A model generated the notes under the pieces. It had not been told where the DNA came from and did not search any database. It saw nothing but the letters and a program-made list of their open reading frames with translations. Position numbers and translations under genes: made by a program. Source: Paenibacillus artemisiicola (GTDB lineage: Bacteria; Bacillota; Bacilli; Paenibacillales; Paenibacillaceae). From it: a stretch of DNA of 64,000 nt. Shown one piece after another: positions 1-9,091 of this stretch (the stretch's first letter is position 1; every line of letters starts with the position of its first letter). The DNA lies in assembly GCF_017652985.1 (NCBI RefSeq), contig NZ_JAGGDJ010000007.1:1-64000 (forward strand). Direction: 5' to 3'.

Positions 1-973
<973 letters not shown>

Positions 974-1099
974 GCGCGAACCCCCGTTTCCTCGAAGTGC
1001 AGCCCTAATTATACTACTTGGCCCGATCCGCGAAGAAGGCCAAAAAGACCGATTGCGGCATGTAAGACGTTTTCCCGCACGATTCTTCACATTGTTGTA

Positions 1100-1129
1100 T
1101 TGCTGGCCGAAATCGCGGGCCCGTATAAT
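1100..1129 (+). promoter_or_regulatory. Probable sigma-A promoter of permease operon
   Basis: A TTGCTG (-35) and a perfect TATAAT (-10) are separated by 18 bases. The predicted transcript start lies about 25 bases before the ATG at 1161. The -10 is perfect and the -35 matches only partly, so this is a likely promoter, not a proven one. Confidence 0.5.
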
Positions 1130-1160
1130 TTGGCCAATATGACCGAAAGAGGTGCGCTCC

Positions 1161-2129
1161 ATGGAAACGGCGGCTACGACGATTCGCGCCAACGAAAAAC
1201 GGGCCAAACGGCCCTTCCGGCAGCGGCTGCTGGAGCAGCGCTACCTGCTGCTGATGCTGCTCCCCGCGTTCATCTGGGCGGTGCTGTTCGCCTATTTGCC
1301 GATGGCCGGGCTGTACATGGCCTTCATCAACTATCAGCCGATGCTCGGCAGCTTCTGGACCAACCTGTTCCACGGCGAGTTCGTCGGCTTCAAGTGGTTC
1401 GATTATTTCTTCAGCAACGGCGACTTCCTGATCATCATGCGCAACACGCTGGCTTCGACGCTGCTCTCCCTGGTCGTGTCCTTCCCCGTGCCGATCCTGA
1501 TCGCGATCGCGGTGAACGAGATCAAGGGCGCCGTTTTCAAGAAAACGGTGCAGACCGTCTCGTACCTGCCGCACTTCATCTCCTGGGTCATCGCGGCGAA
1601 CATCATCGTCACCGTGCTGTCGTCGGACGGCATCGTGAACAACGTGCTGAAGTGGCTGCACCTGACGCAGGACAGCATCCTGTTCCTGCAGGAGGGCAAG
1701 TACTTCTGGTGGATCGTCGCGATCGGCAACACGTGGAAGGAGATGGGCTATAACTCGATTATTTATTTGGCCGCGATCTCCTCGATCAACCTCGACCTGT
1801 ACGAGGCTGCCAAGGTCGACGGCGCCGGACGGTTCAAGCAGATCGTGTACGTCACGCTTCCGCATCTGAAGCCGACGATCGTCATCCTGCTCATCTTCTC
1901 GCTCGGCGGCGTGCTGAACGCGGGCTTCGACCAGCATTTCCTGCTCGGCAACGGGCTGAACCAGGATTATTCCGACGTGCTTTCGACCTATTCGTTCCGG
2001 TACGGCTTGCAAAATTCCATGTTCTCCTACGCGAGCGCCGTCGGGCTGTTCAACTCCGTCGTCGCGTTCATCATCATCGTCATCGTCAATTCCGCGTCCA
2101 AGAAGATCAACAACCAATCGCTGTTCTAA
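1161..2129 (+). CDS. Sugar ABC transporter permease (LplB/YtcP type)
   Basis: A 322-residue integral membrane protein of the binding-protein-dependent transport family. It has about six hydrophobic segments after a basic N-terminus, and the permease EAA loop, seen as EAAKVDGAGRFKQIVYVTLP, which docks on the ATPase subunit. With the next gene it would form the membrane channel of a CUT1-type importer for an oligosaccharide or sugar. The ATG at 1161 was chosen because AGAGG lies 8 bases upstream; an in-frame GTG at 1152 has no such site. No solute-binding protein or ATPase gene is adjacent in the visible sequence. In this family the ATPase is often a shared MsmX-like protein encoded elsewhere, but the binding protein usually sits nearby, so its absence is odd. 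Confidence 0.92.
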   Translation: METAATTIRANEKRAKRPFRQRLLEQRYLLLMLLPAFIWAVLFAYLPMAGLYMAFINYQPMLGSFWTNLFHGEFVGFKWFDYFFSNGDFLIIMRNTLASTLLSLVVSFPVPILIAIAVNEIKGAVFKKTVQTVSYLPHFISWVIAANIIVTVLSSDGIVNNVLKWLHLTQDSILFLQEGKYFWWIVAIGNTWKEMGYNSIIYLAAISSINLDLYEAAKVDGAGRFKQIVYVTLPHLKPTIVILLIFSLGGVLNAGFDQHFLLGNGLNQDYSDVLSTYSFRYGLQNSMFSYASAVGLFNSVVAFIIIVIVNSASKKINNQSLF

Positions 2130-2143
2130 GGAGGGAGCGCACC

Positions 2144-3037
2144 ATGCCCGGAAAAAGCACGCTGGCGGATAAATCGTTCGACGTTCTGATGTACGCGTTC
2201 CTGTGCCTCGTCTTCGTCGTCACCTTCTATCCGTTCTGGAACATTCTCGTCGTCTCGCTGAACGACGCCACCGACGCCGTGCGCGGCGGACTCTACCTCT
2301 GGCCGCGGGAGTTCACGCTCGAGAGCTACCGGTCGATCCTGCGCAACTCGGAGCTGATCGGCTCGGTGAAGGTCACCGTCCTGCGGACCGTCGTCGGCAC
2401 GCCGCTGTCCGTGCTCGCCATCGCCCTGATGGCGTACGCGCTCAGTAAGCGCGAGCTGATCGCGTGGCGGTTCTTCACGCTCTTCTTCATCTTCACGATG
2501 TACTTCGGCGGCGGCCTCATCCCGACGTACATGATCATCAAGTCGCTGCAGCTGATCGATTCGTTCTGGGTGTTCGTCTTCCCGGGGCTGATCGGCGTCT
2601 TCCTGATGATTCTCGTGCGGACGTATATCGAACAGCTGCCGCCGGAGCTGGAGGAATCGGCCAAAATCGACGGGGCGAACGACCTGCAGATCTTCGCGAG
2701 CGTCGTCCTGCCGCTCTGCGTGCCGGTGCTCGCGACCATCGCGCTGTTCATCGGCATCGGGCACTGGAACTCGTGGTACGATTCGTACATCTACACGTAC
2801 AAGCCGGAGCTGAAGACGCTGCAGGCCGTGCTGGTCAAGATCCTGAACCAGTATCAAACGGGCGCCATGGTGTCCGAGGCGGAAGCGCTGGCCAAGTCGT
2901 CGAAGCGCATCCCGGTGTCCGGCGAGAGCATCCGCATGGCCGTCACGATGGTGTCGACGGTGCCGATCATGCTCGTGTATCCGTTCATCCAGCGCTTCTT
3001 CGTGAAGGGGATCATGATGGGCGCGATCAAGAGCTGA
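2144..3037 (+). CDS. Sugar ABC transporter permease (LplC/YtcP type)
   Basis: A 297-residue permease, partner of the preceding gene and 14 bases downstream of it with an AAGGAGGG ribosome site. It has six predicted membrane spans. The EAA loop is present as EESAKIDGANDLQIFASVVL, and the C-terminus ends in the family-typical short tail after FFVKGIMMGAIKS. The length and the extra hydrophilic loop (about residues 235-255, ending before a KRIPV-like stretch) match the LplC/YtcP subgroup. The two permeases should form a heterodimer in the membrane. The substrate cannot be read from the sequence. Confidence 0.92.
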   Translation: MPGKSTLADKSFDVLMYAFLCLVFVVTFYPFWNILVVSLNDATDAVRGGLYLWPREFTLESYRSILRNSELIGSVKVTVLRTVVGTPLSVLAIALMAYALSKRELIAWRFFTLFFIFTMYFGGGLIPTYMIIKSLQLIDSFWVFVFPGLIGVFLMILVRTYIEQLPPELEESAKIDGANDLQIFASVVLPLCVPVLATIALFIGIGHWNSWYDSYIYTYKPELKTLQAVLVKILNQYQTGAMVSEAEALAKSSKRIPVSGESIRMAVTMVSTVPIMLVYPFIQRFFVKGIMMGAIKS

Positions 3038-3038
3038 G

Positions 3039-3086
3039 GCGGTCGGCGGGCGAGGCGGTTGGCGGGCGAGGCGGTCGGCGGGCGAG
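3039..3086. repeat. 16-bp tandem repeat, three copies
   Basis: The unit GCGGTCGGCGGGCGAG occurs three times in a row, the middle copy with one change. It starts one base after the permease stop codon. A partial fourth unit follows. Confidence 0.9.
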
Positions 3087-3322
3087 GCGTTGGGGCGCTA
3101 CGAGGCGCGCTGGGTCGGCGGCGCTCAACACCTGCCGTCACGGCCGACTTTCACGCCAATTGCGGCTCCTGCGGCCGCGAAAAGCCGACCAGAAGAGCCT
3201 CCGAGACCGCAGCCGCGGAGCCGGGGGCTTTTCCGTGCAGCGGCAGGCGCCATCGCCAACCCGCTATCCCCATCGGACTCACGTTCCGTTATTTCGCCTT
3301 TTTCAAGCGTTTCTCTAATTTC

Positions 3323-3455
3323 GCGGCCACACGATCCGCTATTAGGCGGGAAACCTGCCGTCATGGCCGTCATTCACGCCAATAGCGGCTCCTGTGGCCG
3401 CGAAAAGCCGAAACCGCTTGAAATCCGCGAAATAGCGGATTTCCTGGCCGCTTAA
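3323..3455. repeat. Dispersed inverted-repeat element, copy 1
   Basis: The left arm GCGGCCACACGATCCGCTAT faces two inverted arms on the right, AATAGCGGCTCCTGTGGCCG and AAATAGCGGATTTCCTGGCC. The same arrangement recurs at 23258-23390 (same 133-bp length) and 33529-33710. All copies lie between genes. Its function is unknown. Confidence 0.8.
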
Positions 3456-3867
3456 CTCGTCCCCGCGCAGTCCGCGCGAAGACGGGGCCGTCGCCGAGCG
3501 GCACGCACCCGGCCCCGAAATCCGACCATAAAGCCTCCGAAACCGCAGCCGCGGAGCCGGGCTTTTCCGCCTAGCGGCATGCACCCGCCATCGCCAATAG
3601 ACAAACGATGATGCCTTCGATTCCGTGACTGCGCGTGCGGAGATGTCGGCATCTTTTTTATGGAGCGCTCGAGGCGCTGCTTCTCCCGCCCCTGCAGGCC
3701 GGCCGATCTAATCAGGCGCTTCACCCGGCCAAGCCCGCAGGGCAACGGCCGATGCTTCGCGCAATACGCGTATATTTGGTTGCTTTTAGGCAAAAACGGG
3801 TATGAGAGGATGCGGACGATCACCATCGGACCACCATCCACCGAATCGAAAGGGAGGACTCCCCGAT

Positions 3868-4671
3868 ATGACCACAACAAGCGGCAAAGGACGCATGGAC
3901 GGCAAAGTAGCCGTCATTACGGGCGCGGGCTCCGGCATCGGCCGGGCGGCGGCGCTTCGGCTGGCGGAGGAAGGCGCGCGGATCGCGCTCGTGGACGTAA
4001 AGGAAGAACGCGTCGCGGACGTCAAGCGGCGGATCGAGGAAGCGGGCGGCGAGGCGATCGCCATCGAGGCGGACATCTCGCAGGCCGAGGACATCGAAAG
4101 CGCGATCCGGGAAGCGGCGAACCGCTGGGACCGCCTCGACGCCGTGTTCGCCAATGCGGGCATCAACGGCACGCTGGCGCCGATCGAGACGTTGACGCCG
4201 GAGGACTGGAGTACGACGCTCGACATCAACCTCAAGGGCACCTTCCTGACGGTCAAATACGCCGTGCCGTTCCTGAAGCAAAACGGCGGCAGCATCGTCA
4301 TCACGAGCTCCATCAACGGCAACCGGGTGTTCTCCAACTTCGGCATGAGCGCCTACAGCACGTCGAAGGCGGGACAAGTGGCGTTCATGCAAATGGCCGC
4401 GCTGGAGCTGGCCCAGTTCGGCATCCGGGTCAACGCGATCTGCCCCGGCGCCATCAAGACGCACATCGGCCAAAACACGCATCCGACGCCGGAGGTGGAG
4501 GAGATCAAAATCCCGGTCGAGTTTCCCGAAGGCGACCAGCCGCTCGAAAACGCGCCCGGGCGGGCGTCCCAGGTCGGAGACCTCGTCCTGTTCCTCGCCT
4601 CCGACGCGTCGAGCCATATTACGGGCACGCCGATCTACATCGACGGCGCGGAGTCGCTGCTTCGCGGCTAG
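3868..4671 (+). CDS. Short-chain dehydrogenase/reductase (SDR)
   Basis: A 267-residue cytoplasmic NAD(P)-dependent oxidoreductase of the classical SDR family. The cofactor-binding motif TGAGSGIGR is near residue 20, followed by NAG and the catalytic Ser in ITSSIN and YSTSK (Tyr and Lys). An acidic residue after the second strand (VDVKEE) suggests NAD rather than NADP preference, as in glucose-1-dehydrogenase-like members. The substrate-binding end is GTPIYIDGAESLLRG. The start at 3868 has AGGGAGG 10 bases upstream; longer in-frame starts lack this. It stands alone and is followed by a strong hairpin at 4790. The substrate is unknown. Confidence 0.9.
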   Translation: MTTTSGKGRMDGKVAVITGAGSGIGRAAALRLAEEGARIALVDVKEERVADVKRRIEEAGGEAIAIEADISQAEDIESAIREAANRWDRLDAVFANAGINGTLAPIETLTPEDWSTTLDINLKGTFLTVKYAVPFLKQNGGSIVITSSINGNRVFSNFGMSAYSTSKAGQVAFMQMAALELAQFGIRVNAICPGAIKTHIGQNTHPTPEVEEIKIPVEFPEGDQPLENAPGRASQVGDLVLFLASDASSHITGTPIYIDGAESLLRG

Positions 4672-4789
4672 TCGCGCGCTCGGGCGTGCGCTCGCCGGTG
4701 CCGCGCGCGAATCGCGCCCCGAGCGCAAGAGCGGGTGCAAGATCCCCGGGGGCCGCTGCTCCGCAGAAGCCGACTCGCGGCTCGCGAAC

Positions 4790-4836
4790 GAAACCGGCCG
4801 CCCCCATTGCTCGCGGCAAGGGGGGCGGCCGGTTTC
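4790..4836. terminator. GC-rich hairpin after SDR gene
   Basis: A perfect 16-bp inverted repeat (GAAACCGGCCGCCCCC and its complement) has a 15-base loop. There is no strong T tract, so it may work as an intrinsic terminator only weakly. Confidence 0.6.
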
Positions 4837-5118
4837 GCCTGTTCACGGCAGCCGTTCGCTTGCGGCTGCCGTGCGTTTGCGGCTGCCGTTGACATGCTGC
4901 AGCGTGCGTTGGCAACAGCCGTTCGCTTGTAGCTGCCATACGCTGGCAGCAGCCGTGCATTGGCAGCCGCGAACGCGATGCGCTCATCCGGTATTCCGCC
5001 GCTGCCAGCAAGCACGCTCCGTTCGCTTCGCCCACCCCGGTTGCGGCGCAAGCCGCCCATGCCTCGCTTTGACTTCCCGAAAACGGATGCCGTATAGTGG
5101 GTTCAGGGGGGACGAACG
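4837..5118. other. Intergenic stretch with degenerate GGCAGC/GCTGCC repeats
   Basis: From 4672 to 5118 there is no supported gene. After the hairpin, bases 4845-4975 carry many short related words (GGCAGCCG, GGCTGCCG, GCAACAGCC) in both orientations. These could fold into several small hairpins. No clear promoter for the TetR gene was found by eye. Confidence 0.5.
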
Positions 5119-5742
5119 ATGAAGACCACGGAAACGAAACGGCTGCAAAAGGGAAAGGCGACCAAGAAGCGGATCTTCGCCGTCGCGAAGGAGCTCATCT
5201 TGGCCAAGGGCTACAACCACGTGACGGTCGACGAAATTTGCGAGCGGTGCGGCCTCTCCAAGGGCGCCTTCTATATTCACTACAAGTCGAAAGAGGACAT
5301 CGTCCGCAAGCTGTACCGCGACGATATGTCCGAATACATGGACGAGCACTTCGCGGCTTACGCGCAAGCGCATCCGGACGCTTCGCCGATCGACAAGCTG
5401 AGGACGTACCTCGCCCTCGCGTTCGGTTTTCCGGCCGTCGTCGGGGAAGAGCTCACGAAGCTGACCTTCGTCGTCTATCTCGCCGCCAAATCGCCGGAGG
5501 TGCCTTCGTTCTTCGCGAATTGCCTGGAGCCCGAGCTGCTGCACGGCATCGTGGACGACGGCATCGCCCGCTCCCTGTTCCGGGAGGAGCTGTCGCGGGA
5601 CGACATCGTGAACAACCTGTATATCTTCATCACGGGCGCGACGATGACGTGGTGCCTGTCGGATGCCGCTTACGACCTGGCCGCCGCGAGCGTGAAATCG
5701 GCGGACGTGCTGCTGCGCGGCCTGCAGCGGAATCCCGGCTGA
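5119..5742 (+). CDS. TetR-family transcriptional regulator
   Basis: A 207-residue protein. Residues about 15-62 form the TetR helix-turn-helix, with the typical pattern TVDEICERCGLSKGAFYIHY followed by KSKEDI. The C-terminal part is a helical ligand-binding domain that cannot be matched to a ligand. The start has a G-rich ribosome site 9 bases upstream. The gene is followed by a clear terminator. TetR proteins usually repress a neighbour; the SDR gene upstream on the same strand is a candidate target, but no shared operator was identified. Confidence 0.9.
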   Translation: MKTTETKRLQKGKATKKRIFAVAKELILAKGYNHVTVDEICERCGLSKGAFYIHYKSKEDIVRKLYRDDMSEYMDEHFAAYAQAHPDASPIDKLRTYLALAFGFPAVVGEELTKLTFVVYLAAKSPEVPSFFANCLEPELLHGIVDDGIARSLFREELSRDDIVNNLYIFITGATMTWCLSDAAYDLAAASVKSADVLLRGLQRNPG

Positions 5743-5757
5743 ACGGCAAAACCAAAC

Positions 5758-5793
5758 AACCTCCGGCAGGCCGCGATCGGCCAGCCGGAGGTT
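5758..5793 (+). terminator. Rho-independent terminator of TetR gene
   Basis: A stem of AACCTCCGGC and its complement, with a loop of about 16 bases, is followed by ATTTGATTT. It lies 15 bases after the stop codon, and may serve the opposing kinase gene as well. Confidence 0.8.
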
Positions 5794-5884
5794 ATTTGAT
5801 TTCGGAACGCTATGTATCCGCGAAGCGCGAACCGTGCGCCTTCGCCGCAAGCCACGCGAATGACGCGCAAGGCGGGAGCTGCGC

Positions 5885-8110
5885 CTAGAGCGACGTCTGC
5901 TTCCGTTCCGGCTCGATGCCGTACCGCTTCAGCACCCGCTTCACGGCGTCGAACTGGATCGGCTTCGCCAGGAAATCCGCCATGCCCGCCTCCAGGCAGC
6001 GCTCCCGGTCGCTCGGCAGCACGTTCGCCGTCATCGCCACCACGACCGGCGCCTGCCCGGCCGGCGCGGAAGCGAGCACGCGCCGCGTCGCTTCGAGCCC
6101 ATCCATGACGGGCATGCGCATATCCATCAGAATGAGGTCGTACGCCCGCCGGCCGGCCCGTTCGACGGCCTCGCTCCCGTTGCTCGCGACATCGGCGGCG
6201 ATGCCGAGCTTATGCAGGAGCGTAAGCGTCAGCTTCTGGTTGATCTCGTTGTCGTCGGCAACGAGCACGGCAGCGGCGGCGCCGCCGCGCAGGTCCGCCC
6301 GCGCGTCCGCGAGGCCGGCTTCCGCGAAGCCGGAAAGGCTCGCCGCGGCGGCATCCTCCTCCGCCGCCGCGGCGAAGCTGCCGGGCGGAGGCGACGCCGG
6401 CCGGTCCCCGTCCGTCGAATCGGCCGCGGCTTCCCCGTGCGGCGTCAGCCACGTCGTCATCGGCACGGTGAACCGGAACGTCGTGCCCTCGCCCACGACG
6501 GACGAGACGCCGATGGTGCCGCCCATCAGTTCGACGAGGTTCTTGCAGATGGCGAGGCCGAGGCCCGTGCCCTCGTACTGCCGCGCGAGCGACGTGTCGA
6601 CCTGGGAGAACGGCTGGAACAGCAGCGGCAGCTTATCCGCCGGAATGCCGACGCCGGTATCCGTCACGACGAATTCGATCCGCACCGTCTGCCCGGCCAT
6701 GCCGAGCAGACGCGAGGATACGGAGATGGTTCCTTCGGTCGTGAACTTGAAGGCGTTGCCGATCAGGTTGATGAGCACCTGGCGCAGCTTGATCTCGTCG
6801 CCCACCAGCAGCTCCGGCAGCGCCGGGTCCGCCTCGTAGGACAGCGACAGACGGCTCTGCATCGATTTGGCCGTGAAGATGTCGAACGTCTCGGCGATGA
6901 GCAGCGGCAGCTTGAACGGCAGCTGCTCCACCTCGAGCTTGCCGGACTCGATCTTGGCGTAATCGAGAATGTCGTTGATAACCGACAAGAGCGCTTCGCC
7001 GCTCTTCCGGATGATCTCGCCGTATTCCCGCTGCGATTCGTCGAGCTCCGTGTCGAGCAGCAGCCCGGTCATGCCGAGCACCCCGTTCATCGGCGTGCGG
7101 ATCTCGTGGCTCACCGTCGCGAGGAAATTCGTCTTCGCGCGGGCCGCCACCTCCGCCGTCTCCTTGGCGGCCATCAGCTCGCGCTCGAACCGTCTTCGTT
7201 CGGTCATGTCGCTGACCGTGCAGGCATAGATCCGCTCCTCGTCGATGGTCGCGATGCCGATCTGAATCTCCGCCGGGAACCGGCTGCCGTCCTTGCGCAC
7301 CGGATGCAGCTGCATCCGCTCGCCCGCCGGCGCGCCGAAGCCCGCCGCATCCGATTCGTCCGATGCGCCGCCGGCCGTGCAGCCCGCCTCTCCGGCTGCG
7401 CCCGCAGCCGGCACTTCCATGCCGCCGAGCCGGTACGCGCCGCCTTCGAAGCTGGGGATGAGCATCGTGACGGGATGGCCGAGCACCTCGTCCTCGCGGT
7501 AACCGAACATCGCGGCGACCGCCGGGTTGACCGTCAGGATGACGCCGTTCTCGTCGAAGGTCATCATCGTGTCCGTGCTCGTCTCCTGAATGGCGCGGGT
7601 CAGCGCCTGCGTCTTGGTCAGCTGGTACGTCGTCTGCATCAGCTCGAGGTTGCCCCGCTCCAGCTCGGCCGTCTGCCGCTGGAGCAGCTCCGCCTGCAGC
7701 TGCAGCGTCTTGCTGCCGACGTAGAGCCGCACGAAGCCTTCGATCTTGGCGCGCAGAATCTGCGGCACGAACGGCTTCAGCATGTAGTCGATCGCGCCGG
7801 CCTCGTAACCGGTGAAGAAGTGCTCCGCTTCCTTGCTCGTCGCCGAGATGAAGATGATCGGCGTCTCCTGCGTCTTTTTCCGCGACTTGATCAGCCGCGC
7901 CGTCTCGAAGCCGTCCATTTCCGGCATCTGCACGTCGAGCAGAATGACCGCGAATTCGTCCTTGAGCAGACAGCGCAAGGCTTCCGCGCCGGAGAGGCAT
8001 TTGACCAGGTTGCAGTTCAGGTCCCCCAGCACCGCCTCCAGCGCCAGCAGATTATCCGGGTGGTCGTCCACCAGCAGGATGTTGACCGGTCCGTCGTAAG
8101 CGATCATCAT
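5885..8110 (-). CDS. Hybrid sensor histidine kinase (REC-PAS-HisKA-HATPase-REC)
   Basis: A 741-residue soluble protein without membrane spans. Domains in order: receiver (about 10-125, phosphoacceptor in ILLDVQMPEMDG, Lys in MLKPF), coiled-coil linker (130-180), PAS (185-315, with a Gly/Ala-rich insertion), HisKA with the phosphorylated His near residue 335 in SHEIRTPMNG, HATPase (about 440-560, DTGVGIP and GTGLGLAI), and a C-terminal receiver (about 625-735, ILMDMRMPVMDG, AKPI). It likely receives signals through its first receiver and passes phosphate internally. The start at 8110 follows AAGGTG at good spacing. It is last in the operon behind CheR and the 1,239-residue kinase; about 110 untranslated bases separate it from CheR. 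Confidence 0.93.
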   Translation of the reverse strand: MMIAYDGPVNILLVDDHPDNLLALEAVLGDLNCNLVKCLSGAEALRCLLKDEFAVILLDVQMPEMDGFETARLIKSRKKTQETPIIFISATSKEAEHFFTGYEAGAIDYMLKPFVPQILRAKIEGFVRLYVGSKTLQLQAELLQRQTAELERGNLELMQTTYQLTKTQALTRAIQETSTDTMMTFDENGVILTVNPAVAAMFGYREDEVLGHPVTMLIPSFEGGAYRLGGMEVPAAGAAGEAGCTAGGASDESDAAGFGAPAGERMQLHPVRKDGSRFPAEIQIGIATIDEERIYACTVSDMTERRRFERELMAAKETAEVAARAKTNFLATVSHEIRTPMNGVLGMTGLLLDTELDESQREYGEIIRKSGEALLSVINDILDYAKIESGKLEVEQLPFKLPLLIAETFDIFTAKSMQSRLSLSYEADPALPELLVGDEIKLRQVLINLIGNAFKFTTEGTISVSSRLLGMAGQTVRIEFVVTDTGVGIPADKLPLLFQPFSQVDTSLARQYEGTGLGLAICKNLVELMGGTIGVSSVVGEGTTFRFTVPMTTWLTPHGEAAADSTDGDRPASPPPGSFAAAAEEDAAAASLSGFAEAGLADARADLRGGAAAAVLVADDNEINQKLTLTLLHKLGIAADVASNGSEAVERAGRRAYDLILMDMRMPVMDGLEATRRVLASAPAGQAPVVVAMTANVLPSDRERCLEAGMADFLAKPIQFDAVKRVLKRYGIEPERKQTSL

Positions 8111-8220
8111 TGCGTCTTCACCTTCCCCTTGCCATGGTACGGCAACGGCTTCGGCGGGTCTCCCAAGCCCTCGCTTCCGCGGCATCCGCGGAAAGCCCGA
8201 AGCGTCGTCGGCCGTCCCTC

Positions 8221-9069
8221 CTACGATTTGATTTTGCGGTACAGCCGGCTGTGCGCGTCCAGCTCCTCGTACGCGTCGGCATGCCGCGTGAAGTTGATCG
8301 ATTCCTTGGTGCCCAGCGCCAGGATGCCGAAGGTGCTCAGGCTCTCGAAGAGCAGGCCGTGCACGTGGTTCTGGAGCTCCTTGTTGAAGTAGATCATGAC
8401 GTTGCGGCAAAAGATCACGTTGAACTCGTTGAACGAGCGGTCCGTTACCAGATTATGCTGGGCGAAGACGATATTGCTCTTCAGCTCGCTCTTGAACAGC
8501 ACGGAATCGTACTTCGCCGTATAGTAGTTGCTGAACGATTCCTTGCCGCCCGCCTCGATGTAATTGCGCGTGAACGTCTGCATCCGCTCCAACGGGAACA
8601 CGCCCTCGCGCGCCGTCTCGAGCACGCGCTCGTTCATGTCCGTCGCGTAGATCCGCGTCTTGTCGTACAGCCCCTCTTCCTTCAGCAGGATAGCCATGGA
8701 GTAGACTTCCTCGCCCGTGGAACAGCCCGCGTGCCAGATTCGGATGAACGGATACGTGCGCAGCAGCGGCACGACCGATTGCCGGAACGCCCGGAACGCC
8801 TCCGGGTCGCGGAACATCTCGGTCACGTGGATCGTCAGGTCGGTCAGCAGCCGGTTCATGACCGCCCGGTCGTGCAGCACCCGCTCCGTCAGCGCCGTGA
8901 TCGTCGGCAGCCGCTCCGCGTTCACCCGGTGCCAAATGCGCCGGCGGATGGAGGAGAACGCGTAATTGCGGAAATCGTAGCCGTAGAGCTGGAACAGGCC
9001 TTCCAGCAGCAGGGCGATTTCGATCTGCTCCCGCTCGCCGGCTTTGTTAGGGTCTTCTTCTCGCAGCAT
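8221..9069 (-). CDS. CheR-type protein-glutamate methyltransferase
   Basis: A protein of about 282 residues with the CheR helical N-terminal domain and a SAM-binding methyltransferase domain. The SAM loop is seen as WHAGCSTGEEVYSMA, followed by ATDMNERVLETAREG and FCRNVMIYF, all CheR signatures. CheR transfers methyl groups from SAM to Glu side chains of chemoreceptors. Here it lies between two hybrid kinases with no CheB and no chemoreceptor gene nearby, so it probably modifies or partners a kinase with a receptor-like four-helix sensor (the next gene upstream). The ATG at 9069 has a GAGAGAAG site; an in-frame GTG at 9084 is the alternative. The previous gene ends only about 20 bases upstream. 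Confidence 0.9.
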   Translation of the reverse strand: MLREEDPNKAGEREQIEIALLLEGLFQLYGYDFRNYAFSSIRRRIWHRVNAERLPTITALTERVLHDRAVMNRLLTDLTIHVTEMFRDPEAFRAFRQSVVPLLRTYPFIRIWHAGCSTGEEVYSMAILLKEEGLYDKTRIYATDMNERVLETAREGVFPLERMQTFTRNYIEAGGKESFSNYYTAKYDSVLFKSELKSNIVFAQHNLVTDRSFNEFNVIFCRNVMIYFNKELQNHVHGLLFESLSTFGILALGTKESINFTRHADAYEELDAHSRLYRKIKS

Positions 9070-9091
9070 GTCGTCTTCTCTCACCGTTTCG

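Larger units (their letters stand above)
3038..3867. other. 830-base intergenic region with layered repeats
   Basis: No credible gene lies between the permease operon and the SDR gene. The stretch holds a 16-bp tandem array, a direct repeat of about 75 bp present twice (about 3186-3259 and 3522-3597), and one copy of a dispersed inverted repeat (3323-3455). Each 75-bp copy contains a GC-rich hairpin followed by CTTTTCCG, so it resembles a terminator. Near the end, GATGCC and GGCATC followed by six T residues (about 3609-3660) may form a further terminator with a long loop. Confidence 0.7.

Noticed and set aside
8111..8220. A CheB gene or longer N-terminus between CheR and the second kinase
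   Set aside because: Only about 110 bases are available, and the in-frame extension of the kinase is an Arg-rich shadow of the cheR 3' end.
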